DNA of 64,000 nt from Cucumis sativus. Taxonomy: Eukaryota > Streptophyta > Magnoliopsida > Cucurbitales > Cucurbitaceae. The stretch spans positions 5,580,001-5,644,000 of the forward strand of contig NC_026658.2 in NCBI RefSeq assembly GCF_000004075.3, in the 5' to 3' direction. Position 1 is the stretch's first letter. Each line of letters starts with the position of its first letter. Shown here one piece after another: positions 41,418 through 53,180 of this stretch. The notes beneath the pieces are model-generated. The model saw only the letters and a program-made list of their open reading frames with translations, ran no database searches and was not told the origin of the DNA. Both the position numbers and the translations under genes were made by a program.

Positions 41418-41425
41418 TATTTATA
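41418..41425 (-). promoter_or_regulatory. TATA box of EP1-like copy A
   Basis: TATAAATA on the minus strand, 52 bp upstream of the ATG. The same element with flanking AAACATCA is kept upstream of copy B, which supports its function. Confidence 0.65.
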
Positions 41426-41497
41426 GAAAAGCCCATAAGGGTATTTAAGTAATTGTAGTAACAGCTTTATTTATGTATATTTTTCATTCTCTGTTGG

Positions 41498-41523
41498 GTT
41501 GTAATTATTATTATTATTATTAT
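41498..41523. repeat. ATT microsatellite
   Basis: A short run of ATT units in the upstream region of EP1-like copy A. Confidence 0.8.
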
Positions 41524-41595
41524 GTATTTTAATTTTATTTTGATATTTTGCAATTTCTTTGATCATTGAAAAAAGTCAGGACTGGTAGGCTAAGA

Positions 41596-42600
41596 TTTGA
41601 ATTTCCTCTGTAGTGTCCCAATAACATCGACCACACAACCCTTAAGAAGGAAATCCATTAGGAAGATAAGTTGGGCATTCAACCTGATAATGACTATGAC
41701 CCCCGCACTCCCTACACTTTGAATCATTTATTATCTCTAGCACTTTGTCGATCAAGCTCTCTTTTTTTAAAGTTATTATGTGCATGGTTGCTTGATCCAT
41801 AGTTGTTAAATGTGAACTGCTTCGTCAATATGACAATCCACTAATTTACTTGATCATTAGACAATTTTTATTTCTCAAAAGATTCATCTTCATGTACTAA
41901 TTGAAAGTCAATACCTTTTCCCTTACTTTCTTCTCTGTCTCATAAGGTAATTTCAAATGTACATAAGGATCCAAACAATTGATCAAGAGATAGTGTAGTG
42001 ATGTCCTGTGCTTTTTCAATGACTATTACTTTCATATCAAACCTTCTAGGAAGTGATCGCAAAACTTTCCTAACAAGTTTAGAGTATGAAATTCCCTCAC
42101 CAAGATTGAAGGATTCATTGGCAATTTCCATAACTCTCACATTGTATTTAGTTATAGTCTCTTCTTCCATCATTTTTAATGATTCGAACTTAGTTGTTAA
42201 TAGTAGCTTACGAAAAGTCTTTACTTTAGAGGTACCCTCAAATACCACTTCAAGTGATTTCCAAGCATCTTTTACTATAATGCTATAATTGATTAATTTG
42301 AACACGTTCAGATCGACTCCATTATATATGACATTGAGTGCACGAGAATACCCCAACAACTGCTGTTCTTCTGCATCTGTCCAATCTTTTTCAGGTTTTG
42401 GAACAGATTTACCATCTACAGTAACCATCAGTGGTTTCCAATCAACTTTAACAACTTTCTAGGAATTTGCATTAAGTGACTTTAAGAAGAAGGTCATACG
42501 AGTCTTCCAATACAAATAATTTTTATCATCCAATATGGGTGGTCTTGTAGTTGATCCACCTTCTCTTGGCATCTCCATTTACCGAACCCGCTCTGATATC
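41596..42600 (-). mobile_element. Truncated Copia retrotransposon: gag with CCHC zinc knuckle
   Basis: On the minus strand the frame 42428-41940 encodes a Copia gag (UBN2-like) segment, for example YNGVDLNVFKLI and AWKSLEVVFEGTSKVKTF. It is preceded near 42575-42520 by a start-like MPREGGSTTRPPILDD stretch in a nearby frame. Downstream, after a stop, an intact CCHC knuckle CRECGGHSHYQVEC lies at about 41720-41679. Near 42600-42588 TTGATATCAGAGCGGG is a Met-tRNA-type primer binding site. Protease, integrase and RT are absent: the copy is cut off at about 41596, where homology to the EP1-like promoter begins. Confidence 0.8.
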
Positions 42601-42603
42601 AAT

Positions 42604-43180
42604 TGAAAAAGTAAGATAACAAAATAACATTTAGCTTTATCTAAAGCATTTAACTATATAAATAGCTAGAGTACACAAGTGACAAATAACATAGAACACT
42701 TTGGTAACTCAGTTCGACAAATACGACCTACATCTAGGGAGATTCGTAGCTCAAATAATAAATATTATTGAGATTCAAAGTTTGTAACTTATCACTAAGT
42801 TTACATTAATAAGTTATCACCATAATTTAAAAATAAACTCAGACTCTTCCTGAAGGTAATCATGAATCTCTTCTAAAACTAGTTTAGGCTCCCTGTGACT
42901 TAGTGAATTGAACTCACACTCCTGTGTTCTTCAATTCATATTTCTTATCTTTCTAGTTTTGTCAGATAAGCAGACTATCTTCAATGAAAATTTAAATACC
43001 AGAAGGCAACCATCATACCTTCAACAAGAACTACTTGAAAATACGAGATAGTATTTTCCTAGTAGTGCCAAATTTTTCGTCAACCCAAAAAGCAATCCAT
43101 GGTCATATACCATCTGATATTAATATTCACAATAACTCCTTCCCAATCATGAGCATAACAACCACAGGCACCAAGATTCC
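42604..43180 (-). mobile_element. Copia 5' LTR (right boundary uncertain)
   Basis: It abuts the primer binding site, and its inner end is TG on the plus strand (CA on the minus strand) at 42604-42605. About 200 bp of it (42700-42920) match 52980-53150 in inverted orientation, showing a dispersed LTR family. The outer boundary near 43.1-43.2 kb could not be fixed. Confidence 0.55.
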
Positions 43181-44547
43181 TAAAGTAGAGGAAAATAAAG
43201 TAACTTAATTGAACTCCATCATCTTTCAAAAAAAAAATTCTTTAATAAAACGTTTAATTATTTTTTATAAAATATCTTAACAATAGGAATGAATGAACAA
43301 ATTTTATTAAAAAAAAAAAAGTTAGTCTAATAATCCATCCTTAGTTTCACTTATTTATTTTGTAATAATATTTGTACGATTGAGAATCTTTCACCAGAAA
43401 AATCAAATAATTTGCACATTTTTTATCGTATATTATCGTAGTATGGTCACTACTCTTTACAAATTGGTGGTTATGAGATTTATTAGTAACATTTTTATTG
43501 TTAAGTAAATATAATTTGTTTTCAAATTCTAAAAATAAAAAATGAAATAACATCACATATTTAGACATTTAAAGATACCTCATATAAAATATTGCTCATA
43601 AGATATTTTTTTATAATAAAAAATGGTTTTATATTAGTTTTTGTGTATATTTTATTTAAGATAATGATATTAAGAATGTTAAAAAGATTAAAGGATAAAA
43701 TTAGATTAAATGTTTGATGAAAATTTAATAGAGCAAAACGTGCAAGAATCAATTAACAAATTTTATTTAGAAAAATGGTTTTCTTTTTTACAAAAGAAAA
43801 TTTGAGTGCATCATACCTACCTCACTCTCATCTAATATTCTATTTATAGTTTTTTTAAAATTTTTCAATCTTAGTGTTAGAGCCAAGGAGTAATGACTAT
43901 TCAAAAGAAAATGTTCCATTATTATTTTAAAAGTGAGCTTGGCTAACAAAATGACTTTTGACTTTACATCACATTGTTGATGTACTCAAAACAAATCCAA
44001 ATGATCTTATTTCATTTTCATCACCGACTAATTTATTATTTGGTCACAACCATTTGTTTAATTCAATTATCTTTCAAATTTACGTTTATCATTATTTAAT
44101 AATACTATATTTAACTATACAAATTTCTCTCTTTTTTTTTCCCTCTATGATCTATTTCTGTCCACCTTTACTAGATAATAGTTATTCCCTATTTCCTAAA
44201 CGTAGAGCCAAATATCATGGTGAATAGCGAGCTATTGAAATGTACTTTTTTTTAAAAAAAGATTAAAAACTCAAATTTTAATTCTTTATTAGTCACAAAC
44301 ATTTGACAAAAAAAATATTACACGGAAATTAATAATAACAATAATAAAGCAATATCATCCATATTATTCCAAAATTCACTTAACAAAAAAATAGTACACA
44401 ATCACTTTTTTGAGTTAACCATCAACCTCTAGAAATATACTGCATATCAATACAACTGAGTGAAACCCATTATCTTTATTATGTAGTTTTGAAACACACG
44501 TATTTGGAAATTACATACGGAAAGAAAAGGCTCGATCTTTTCAGAGT
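43181..44547. other. Spacer between Copia fragment and EP1-like copy B
   Basis: A+T-rich DNA with no gene; includes the 3' flank of copy B at its right end. Confidence 0.5.
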
Positions 44548-45870
44548 CTACTTATTGGGTGTTTTGATGAATCCCAAATGAGTGGAATTATCCACTTTGA
44601 TCAAAGTTTTCAACTCATTTGCAACCCAACAAAGTGAGCCTTTGGTTTGGTAAAAATACCCCAAACACTTACAATCCAAATTACACTTTTTCTCGCAATC
44701 TTTTTGGCTAAGCCCTTCTCCTTTGTTATACTTTGTCAAGAAATGATCCACACCTTCAACTTTGTAATAATGGAAGCTTTTGGGGTCACATGAACTTACC
44801 TTCTTCGCCATACATGTCTTGCTCCATCCCAACAGCCCCTTCTCCGTTGGGCAGGCCACACATTGGTTCTCCTCACACAACCCGAACTGCCCGCATCGCT
44901 CCGGCCACTGGCATTCGCTCTCCGTGTTCCCTGTATTAAATTCCCTATCGAACAATGTGAACGTAATCTCCGACGGGCTCCAGTCCACTTTGTCGTTGTA
45001 TGTGAACAGCCGGAGGTTTCCGTCTATTCCTAATCTGAGGAATGTTAATGTGCTGTTGTACTTTGGCCGTGACAGAATTGGTCCGCCGTTCTCCGTTCCG
45101 GCAACTTCGTAGTTCAATGTCAACTCGGTGGCAAATCCTTGATCTGGATCTACCTCGGCTCGAAGAGTGACTCTTGCGAGGGAGCCTTTCTGGATTGTGA
45201 ACCAATTCGAAGATCCGGCGAAGTAGCGCATTGGTTTTGGAGAGTTAGGGCTTTTGTAATACAGAGACACGGCTTTTCGTTCCATTACAAAGCTGTAAGG
45301 TCCATTCACGTTCAATTTCTCCGATGCGCGGCTTACTAGCTTCGTTACGCCGCCGATTCGGAGCGATTGGCCGACTAGGAGAGTATCCGTCGGCGAATCG
45401 AAGCTCTGCCAAACGAATTTACCGTTGGAGTCGAGGAGCACCATGTTGCCATTAGGAAGCAGATCTAATTTGACGACGCCTTTGTTGGCGGTGTTAGTTT
45501 GCCATACAACGGTGCCGTCAGCTTCAGCAAGGACTAGGTTTCCGTCGGAGCCGAGAGATAATGTGGCATTTTCGCGAACTGGACGGCCGCGATTAGCTTC
45601 CCACACCCAACGCTTGGCGGATTCAGAGCGTAGAATGGCCATTCGAAGAGCGAGTGTATATGCATTTGGCGTTGTGTTGTAGAACATGAGCTGAAATGGG
45701 GAGTTGGATATGCTGAGGGGTCTGTAAGTTCCATCATACTCAACGGCGAAATCGCCGAAATCGCCTTCATTGACGAACTTGAAAGTCTCATTGGAAGGAA
45801 CAATAGCAAAAGAGAGGGAGAAGAAAAAGAAGAAAGAGAGCAGAAGAGGCGTCAACAATGGCGGTCTCAT
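44548..45870 (-). CDS. EP1-like glycoprotein (bulb-type lectin domain), copy B
   Basis: Second member of the tandem pair, 440 aa, intronless, same architecture as copy A: signal peptide, bulb-type lectin region, EGF-like Cys patch and PAN-like C-terminus. The open frame extends upstream to 45966, but I place the start at MRPPLLTPLLL (45870) because it aligns with the copy A start and lies just downstream of a conserved TATA element. By direct comparison the copies differ at about 39 of the first 243 residues but at only 2 (388 and 440) of the remaining 197, which suggests recent sequence homogenisation of the 3' half. All Cys in the C-terminal part are the same in both, so both are likely functional. 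Confidence 0.93.
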   Translation of the reverse strand: MRPPLLTPLLLSFFFFFSLSFAIVPSNETFKFVNEGDFGDFAVEYDGTYRPLSISNSPFQLMFYNTTPNAYTLALRMAILRSESAKRWVWEANRGRPVRENATLSLGSDGNLVLAEADGTVVWQTNTANKGVVKLDLLPNGNMVLLDSNGKFVWQSFDSPTDTLLVGQSLRIGGVTKLVSRASEKLNVNGPYSFVMERKAVSLYYKSPNSPKPMRYFAGSSNWFTIQKGSLARVTLRAEVDPDQGFATELTLNYEVAGTENGGPILSRPKYNSTLTFLRLGIDGNLRLFTYNDKVDWSPSEITFTLFDREFNTGNTESECQWPERCGQFGLCEENQCVACPTEKGLLGWSKTCMAKKVSSCDPKSFHYYKVEGVDHFLTKYNKGEGLSQKDCEKKCNLDCKCLGYFYQTKGSLCWVANELKTLIKVDNSTHLGFIKTPNK

Positions 45871-45941
45871 GTTTAAATGAAACTCTGTCTCTCTGTAATT
45901 GGAAGAAGAATGGATGATGAAGCTCAGAAGAAGCTGATGTT

Positions 45942-45949
45942 TATTTATA
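45942..45949 (-). promoter_or_regulatory. TATA box of EP1-like copy B
   Basis: TATAAATA on the minus strand, 72 bp upstream of the chosen ATG and in the same sequence context as copy A. It lies within the upstream extension of the open frame, arguing against use of the upstream ATG. Confidence 0.65.
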
Positions 45950-47369
45950 TAATCTGACAATGGCATTTATGTAATTTAATTTAAAAATAATTACAACTTC
46001 ATTTAATCCACTGAAATTAATTTTGGATCTTGGCGGGCGCTTTGGTGCTCTCATTCTTCTAATTTCTTCTCCTTTCCTTTTATTATTGTTTTTATTTTTT
46101 GGGCATTTGCACTTTCTTTGACCATTGAAAAAAGTCATGGTTGGTTGGCTAAAGTAATGTATTCTTTCATTGCACTTTAATAAAACATTTCATTACATTT
46201 TAATTTCCAATCTTAAATATGTCAACTTTAATTTTATAAATGAAAAAACCATTAATTTTGAATGGTTGGGTTAATATAAAATTTCAAATTGTATAAAATG
46301 AACATTAAGAATGAATAAGAGTTTGTAGTGTATAGATGTATTTTGAAGATTTAAATATTAAAATATAAAGTTGAGGTGATTTATTTGTGAAATTATTAAT
46401 ATAAAAAAGGATATTGAAATTAAAATTAAAAAATGGAGAATAAAGAGAGAGACAATGAATGCATGGTCTGTTGTCCCATCATATAATTATTATCCAAATA
46501 TTATTATATTAGTTTATTAAAAGTGACAGCTGGCTGATTAGTTGCCAAATTATTATTTTATATCAAAATCAAAATTTGACTTTATCTATATCTTATATTA
46601 TGTGTTTCACGTAACTTTCACAATTTCTTTTATTTTCTTATTTTTAATTTACAATGTCATTCTCTTCTCTTCACTTATACCTAATTTTCATACTTTGTTT
46701 ATTTTATTTATTTACTCGATTATGCCTAAATTTGGACTCAACATGAATTAAACGGTGTATTTATTTGATTCGTGAGGACGAAAACTGCCAACTATAACCA
46801 ATGTCACATCTACTCTAATACTTGAGTCAGAAAATCTAGGAACGTACCATCAAACTTAAACTCAAATAATTCACTCGTTTTTCAATGAATTTCTATGATA
46901 TATTTATAAGTTATCATACCCTAATGTTCCAAATATATTCAAGAGACCTTTTAAGGTCTCTCACACACTAGGGATTTGGGATATAGAGAAGGGTTCTTTT
47001 AAAAAAAATATATAATAAATCAATTAAAATATTTAAACAGTATAAAACAATTCTAAAAATAAAAAAAGTCTCGGGCCTACAGCAAAAAATACATTCATTG
47101 ACTTTAACGGTGCTTTTTTTGTTCGTTAAACTTCCAAAATGTGACTATTTTCTTTCTCTAAAAATTGAAGTGAAAATGAAAATATAGGTACCATAATAGA
47201 ATGTTTTTGAAAGTATGTGATTAAAAACAAACCCTTCTAAAATTTTAAGATAGAAAAACACAAATAAAAAATATATAAATGAAAATAAATATTTTAAAAA
47301 ATTACCGAGACAAAACTAAACCAAAACTAAAAATACATTAAACAAAAATAGGATACAAACTTTAAAGGA

Positions 47370-47708
47370 GTGTTTGGGATAAGAAGTGAGTTATTATAGT
47401 TATAGATTTTTATATTTGGATTAAAATAGTTTGTGTTTATAACATAGATTAATTTAGTTTGGATTACAATAGTATGCATTTGGTGTGTATATTATTTTAG
47501 TTTGATAAAGAAACAGTAAATATCGTAGCAAAGAATAAAAAAATGATGAATGTCAAATAATAAAAATTGTTGCAAATAGTAAAAATAGTAACAAATTAAG
47601 ACTTTTGAAATAATGCTCACATAACTAATTGAAGACTTTTAAATAGTATTAATTGTAGCGAAAAGTAATTATTATAACCATACATAATAATCTCTATCTC
47701 AAAAATAC
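47370..47708. mobile_element. MITE-like element
   Basis: The left end reads GTGTTTGGGATAAGAAGTGA, and the right end, on the opposite strand, begins GTATTTTTGAGATAGAGATT, a degenerate terminal inverted repeat. The inside is A+T-rich with repeated TAGTTTG(T/G) words and no coding capacity. Boundaries and target duplication are not certain. Confidence 0.35.
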
Positions 47709-49278
47709 TATGACTAACATGTATTTGGGTAGAAGAATTGTAGTTTGTGATCGTGGGGTTGTTAGGAGATGGATATGCTCTCTTGTTTCAGATTAAAATT
47801 TCACGGTTTGAAGGTTTGAATGGATGATGGGTTTGAAAATTTTGAGAAATTTGATTCAGTGTTCTAATTTCATCCTTATCAAAATAGTGGATATAGTCAT
47901 GATTGAAGGGAGAGAGAAGTTAAAAGATGGGGACAAGGGAGGGGAGGGTAAGGGATATGTGGAAACAAGCTTGTCTTTTTGAAAAAGAAAGGACCATTTA
48001 CAAGCTTGTATGAATTAAATTTGAGGACTCAAATAGTGTTTTTCCCAAAAAGGAAAACCAATTTGATAAAATGTATTATGAAAGGTGTGTATTGAATACC
48101 TCTCCAGCCCAAAGTTTTATTTAAAACAAAGTTCCTTTATTTGCTAGAGCTGGATGCAATATTTTGAACGTTGAATATCTTAAATATTCTCACCTAATCA
48201 AATATTCAAAATAATCAGATAAATAATAATATAAATCCATCTTGACTGGATTTCCATTGACTACAGGTCTACAAAACTCACACCCAAATTCATTGCCATG
48301 AAACCATTCATCTTCAACCCCAACCACAAACTCACCGTTAACAAATTCTAAATACTACCGTAATTAAAATTTTAGATTAACTTAGTTCAATCGACATGAA
48401 GTATGTACGGTAACTTTAAGGTTAAATGTTTGGTCTATTGTATTGTAATTATTCAATGATGATGATAACAATATTAATAACAATAAAGATAACGCGGTGA
48501 TAAGATTTTGGTGTAGAGACGATTTCATACCAAATTCGAAGTTTAGCACTTCTAAATTTGTTTTTTCTTGTCAAAAATAAAACTTAACTTTACGTGGAAT
48601 ATGTCCTATTAATTTTTTTAAAGAAAATTATTCTTACAATCTATTATTTAATAAATTACAAAATTTAAGGGTGAATAAGATTGAAAATTGTTTTTATTTT
48701 CAATATAATAATTTATCATAAACTATTTTAGTAAGGATAGGTTCTATTATATATAAAAGGGATTTATAGATATTTAGACACGGTTCTAAAAGTCTTAAAG
48801 ATTAAACTAATAATAATTTAATTTTTTTATTAAAGTTATTATATTAATGAAATGGTTGGGTCACTTATATTTTGATTTTGTTAAAACAATGTAAATATTG
48901 TTGAAATTTATTAAATATAAATAAAAGTAGTAAAATGTGTAAAGCAAGAAATATTAGTCTTTCCTTTAATTTTTTACCTACAAAATCATTAAAAAATTAT
49001 GATTTCATAATTTCAAAAGAATTATGAATTTTGTGGATGTTTTACCCTTTCATTACAAGTTTTTTTACTCCGATTTAGTGGCAATTTTATATTCAGATTG
49101 ATTTAATATTTGTGGTCATTTTCACATTCAACAAGATAGAAGTTACACTTTATTAACTTTTCATCTCCTTATTTAAAAGAAAAAAAGTTTTGATCATAAC
49201 CGATATTAGTTAATGCTCTATGTTATTAGAGCCATAATGTTACTTTTCCGTATTCGATAATTGATTATTACATAATGC

Positions 49279-49430
49279 TATATGTTATTGCACAACTAAC
49301 AATCTTTCTATCTTCCACTTTATTTGGATATATATATAGCTTAGATGGTTAAGTTATATGTTATTGCACAACTAACAATCTTTCTATCTTCCACTTTATT
49401 TGGATATATATATAGCTTAGATGGTTAAGT
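49279..49430. repeat. Perfect 76-bp tandem duplication
   Basis: Positions 49279-49354 and 49355-49430 are identical, both starting TATATGTTATTGCACAACTA and ending ATGGTTAAGT. Confidence 0.95.
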
Positions 49431-49657
49431 TTACAACGTATAAGCTCAAGATATTAAGAAATGGATTTTTAATTGCACAAACAAATCAAATTCAAAGATA
49501 CATTCAAAAGATGACAACACTGTCTCTTTACTAAATAAATTCATTTTTCATTTATTACGTTGTGAATATAAAAAAGATATAAATATGAAAATATTGAAAT
49601 GAGTGTTCCAATTTTATAAAGTTAAGTTAAAACTATAATTTTTTCATGTGTCATTTT

Positions 49658-49686
49658 CACATGCATCGCACGTGTTGTTTACTAGT
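49658..49686 (+). mobile_element. Helitron-like 3' terminus
   Basis: A short hairpin, CACATGCATCGCACGTG (49658-49674), is followed after seven bases by CTAG-T (49682-49686). Helitrons end in such a GC-rich hairpin close to CTRR and insert before a T. The 5' end was not found, so size is unknown. Confidence 0.45.
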
Positions 49687-50600
49687 ATATATAAATAACC
49701 AAGTCGTTAATGTTCAAAACTATTATTGAGAGCAAGCAATAACATGTGGACAACAAGATTAATATTTTAAAATTGAATTTTAAGTATAACAATAACTACA
49801 AATATTAATGTATTAAAAAGATGAGGCACAAGAAGCTATATAGAAACGAACGACTGCTGGGTCAAAGCCAACTTTTGTTATAACAAGTGAACAACCATAT
49901 ATGTATATATTAACTTGGATCAATTGGCGGGGACAAGTGCCCCTTGTCTGCACGAGCATTTTCCTCCAGAAAAAAGCAAATAAAAGAATATCGTGGTTAC
50001 AATATCATTAAATATGAAAAGAACATTTATGTAAATGAAAAATATGGTGACTACTTAAACTCTTCAACTTTCAAATTTCAAATTTGAATAATTAAAAACT
50101 TAAAAAAATTATACAAACTTGGGTTTTGTTGTGTCAATTGATATCAATGTTTTGCATTTGTATTTAGAGATGTAAAGTAGATACATTGGACGTATAGTAT
50201 TGAAAAAAATTATGTTCAATGGCAAAAAGCATAGAATTACCTGATGCTAGCATGCATGAGAACTGCAACGTCGTATAGGAATGCAACATTAAAATATATG
50301 TATAACTAAGATCAAAATGGGGAGTTAAACCATTCTCTCCTCTCCTAATAGCATATTTTATATATGTGACATAAAAAATAAATAAACTTTGAATAAGTCA
50401 GGATATGTTTATGCTCAAATATATATACACATATATCTGCATTTTAAGAGCATAGCAGTTATGCAAATCGATTTTGCGTAATGGGCCTCACTTAGTTGTG
50501 ATAGGCCCATTTGATCGCTCTTAGTAATGGGCCTCTCTTAGTTTTAGCCCCATTTACTGACTCCTAAAACCCGTCAGTCTAATTTATTGATTAAAAAAAA

Positions 50601-52273
50601 GATAACGGTAATGGATGGTCATTTGTCGAATAATAATTAAAGTTATAATAATATTTTAAAAAATATGCAAATATAGAAAAACTATCATTTATAAACTTGT
50701 ATGATCTATGAGTTATAGACCAATATTTACAATATAGTCTATAAGTGATTGACTTGTATAATTTGACAAATTTTGTTATATACTTAATTATTTTGAATCT
50801 AATCGCTAAAGTTATAATTATCTCATAAAATATTTACAAGCTATAGCAAAATTTTGGATTTTATAAATGATAGTCTTCTATCACTATAGCATATCAATGA
50901 CTATCAGTGATATAATTTGCTATAGGTTGTAAATATTTTATAAAATCAACTCTTTTTAAAAAAGTTCCTAAATTAAATATCTTATATTTAACTCAAATTA
51001 AATTTGAATTATATTCAAATATAAATTTCTCTCGTAACCAATAATTTTAATGTGAATCCAATTTCCATTAAATTAATATTTGAATTCATTCAAATATTTT
51101 ATCTCTTATAAATTAATTTTGAATCATATCTAAAATTAAATTTATATAATAAAATTTGATTAAAATATAAACGTTATATTAGAATGTATCACCATACACT
51201 ATACTAATTTCCAAGGTGAATTTGAACATTTCAAATTACAACCAATATAAATAAATTTCATCACTATTTACGAACTTGGAAGATGATCTAATGGACCTAC
51301 AAATCAAAAGATGCATTAACCACATTAATCAATATTCGTTAATTGTGTGTACATTCCACTAAAGACTCACATCTGAACTCTTCTCACTGTAGATATATTT
51401 TTGTCCATGGATATAAACCAATAACAGTAAGTTAGTCATTCATGAGTGTTCGTAACACCAACTGGGTCAAATTTCCATTTTACTCCTAGTCCTTGAATAT
51501 CAATGTTCCTCTAATGAACAACCTATTTATGGTCCAACCAATAAACATAAATCTCTCTCGTGTCATAGAGAGGGCAGAGCCATTTGTTCAAGTTTTGGAG
51601 ACATCATTTAAAACAAACACTCTTCTACTTAACCTAAAGCTGGAAAGAAATGAATTTTATCTTGTGTAATTATATTTTTAGCTCCCCACTCGGTATTGTC
51701 CTCAAAATGATAAGCATATCGAGCCGAAAATCTGGCAATTCTCACTCGTACAAATTAAATGATAATCCCTTGCGAACAGAAGTTCATAATATACTTAAGA
51801 TTAAGACCAAGGTACCTAGGTCATCCTAAAGAAATAGAAGCCTAACCAGTTAACAAAGTTACATCTAGTGGTTACTATTTCGTGGTATGATCTTATGCAA
51901 ACTCATTGCATATGATACCCTCACTTGTATGTTACTTACATGAACGTGTTGGATCATTGTATTTGTATCAAATACAAAGTGAGTCGTATTCATAGTCGTA
52001 TCAGGATAAGGTACTCAGACTCATCCCTATATTATAGAACATTTAAGCTGATCTCAAATATTGATACTTATATGTTCAACATTGATACACAAATTTATCT
52101 ACATACTGTTCAAGACCCATCAAACAACTTAGAATGTTAGTTTATTGGATTTGGGTTATTAAGACAAAATTTAAAATATAACTAATAACATTTGTTATAA
52201 TAATAACACTTTATTAATAACGGTCAATGAATTATACTTACAATCTACGTGTTTTAGGACATAAATCACAACA
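50601..52273 (-). mobile_element. LTR-derived sequence, minus orientation
   Basis: The right edge reads, on the minus strand, TGTTGTGATTTATGTCCTAA at 52273-52254, the classic opening of a plant Copia LTR. The segment 50975-51460 is homologous to 37719-38230. The left limit is unclear (between about 50.6 and 50.97 kb). No internal genes are seen, so it is a solo or truncated LTR. Confidence 0.5.
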
Positions 52274-52879
52274 AAATGAAGGTGTACCTTATTGGTATAG
52301 GTAATAATTTTTAATCATTTTAAGTATTTCTTAACATTACTTTCATGTTTTTAGGATCCTTCTCATTCAGTTGTGATATTGGTTCATTCATGTCCCCCTC
52401 CTAAACTCGGGGTGTTACATGTATTACCATGCTTTTTGTTCTTGTTTTATTTGGAGGATCATTGACTTATTTTCTAACTTCATCTCTCTCTCTCTTTTCT
52501 TTGTATTTATGTGAGTACAACGTTTTACTACTAATGATCCAACCATTGTGTTTTTCGTTTTTTGTTGTACAAATATTGTTAGTATGTTCGTTTTCAAAAT
52601 CATTGTACGTAGAGAATAAAACATATACGGCCTCTTCTTCACTTGTGTTAGGATATTTTGTCAAATATATTATTCTTTTTATTAAGAGATAAAGCAATAT
52701 TATTAAACTACCAACCTTTCCTATTATCTATGAATCTTAGTATGAGCTTGTTTTCTTCTTATATGGAAAAGATTATCTACATAAGAGATCTTGAGGGAAT
52801 ATATATGGGTGTGATTATCGATGGGTGTGAGTGCGAGCAAAGAAATCAAAAGTTAGAAGATCCGTACAAAGTGAACGTT

Positions 52880-53180
52880 TAATGACTATATCATATGTAG
52901 CTTGAAATTGAAGGCTTCTTGTTGTGATGTGAATTTTGAGAAGATAAGAAACATATTTGAGGGATCAATTCACAAAGTCAGAGGGAGCCTGAACTAGTAT
53001 TAGAAGAGATTCCTTTTACCTTCAGGAGAACCTGAGTTTACTTCTAGTTATGGTTATAACTATTTTATGTAACTTGTGAGATAAGTTATAAATGATGAAT
53101 CTCAATAATATTTCTTATATGAGCAAAAAAAAACTCCCCAGATATAGGCCGTATTTTTTCCCTCAACTTATTTCAGCATC
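52880..53180 (+). mobile_element. Copia LTR fragment, plus orientation
   Basis: The stretch AGGGAGCCTGAACTAGTATT through TGAATCTCAATAATATTTCT is the reverse-strand relative of the LTR at 42700-42920, with many substitutions. No primer binding site or gag follows it. Confidence 0.6.

Larger units (their letters stand above)
46155..50600. other. Repeat-rich intergenic spacer
   Basis: About 4.4 kb, no gene. It contains a MITE-like unit (47370-47708), a perfect 76-bp tandem duplication (49279-49430) and a Helitron-like 3' end (49658-49686). Confidence 0.5.

Noticed and set aside
45871..45966. Upstream ATG extending EP1-like copy B by 32 residues
   Set aside because: The extension covers the conserved TATA element and has no counterpart in copy A; it would also bury the signal peptide.
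51925..52140. 71-codon plus-strand frame in the LTR-like segment
   Set aside because: Lies within LTR-derived sequence and runs opposite to its orientation; no domain.
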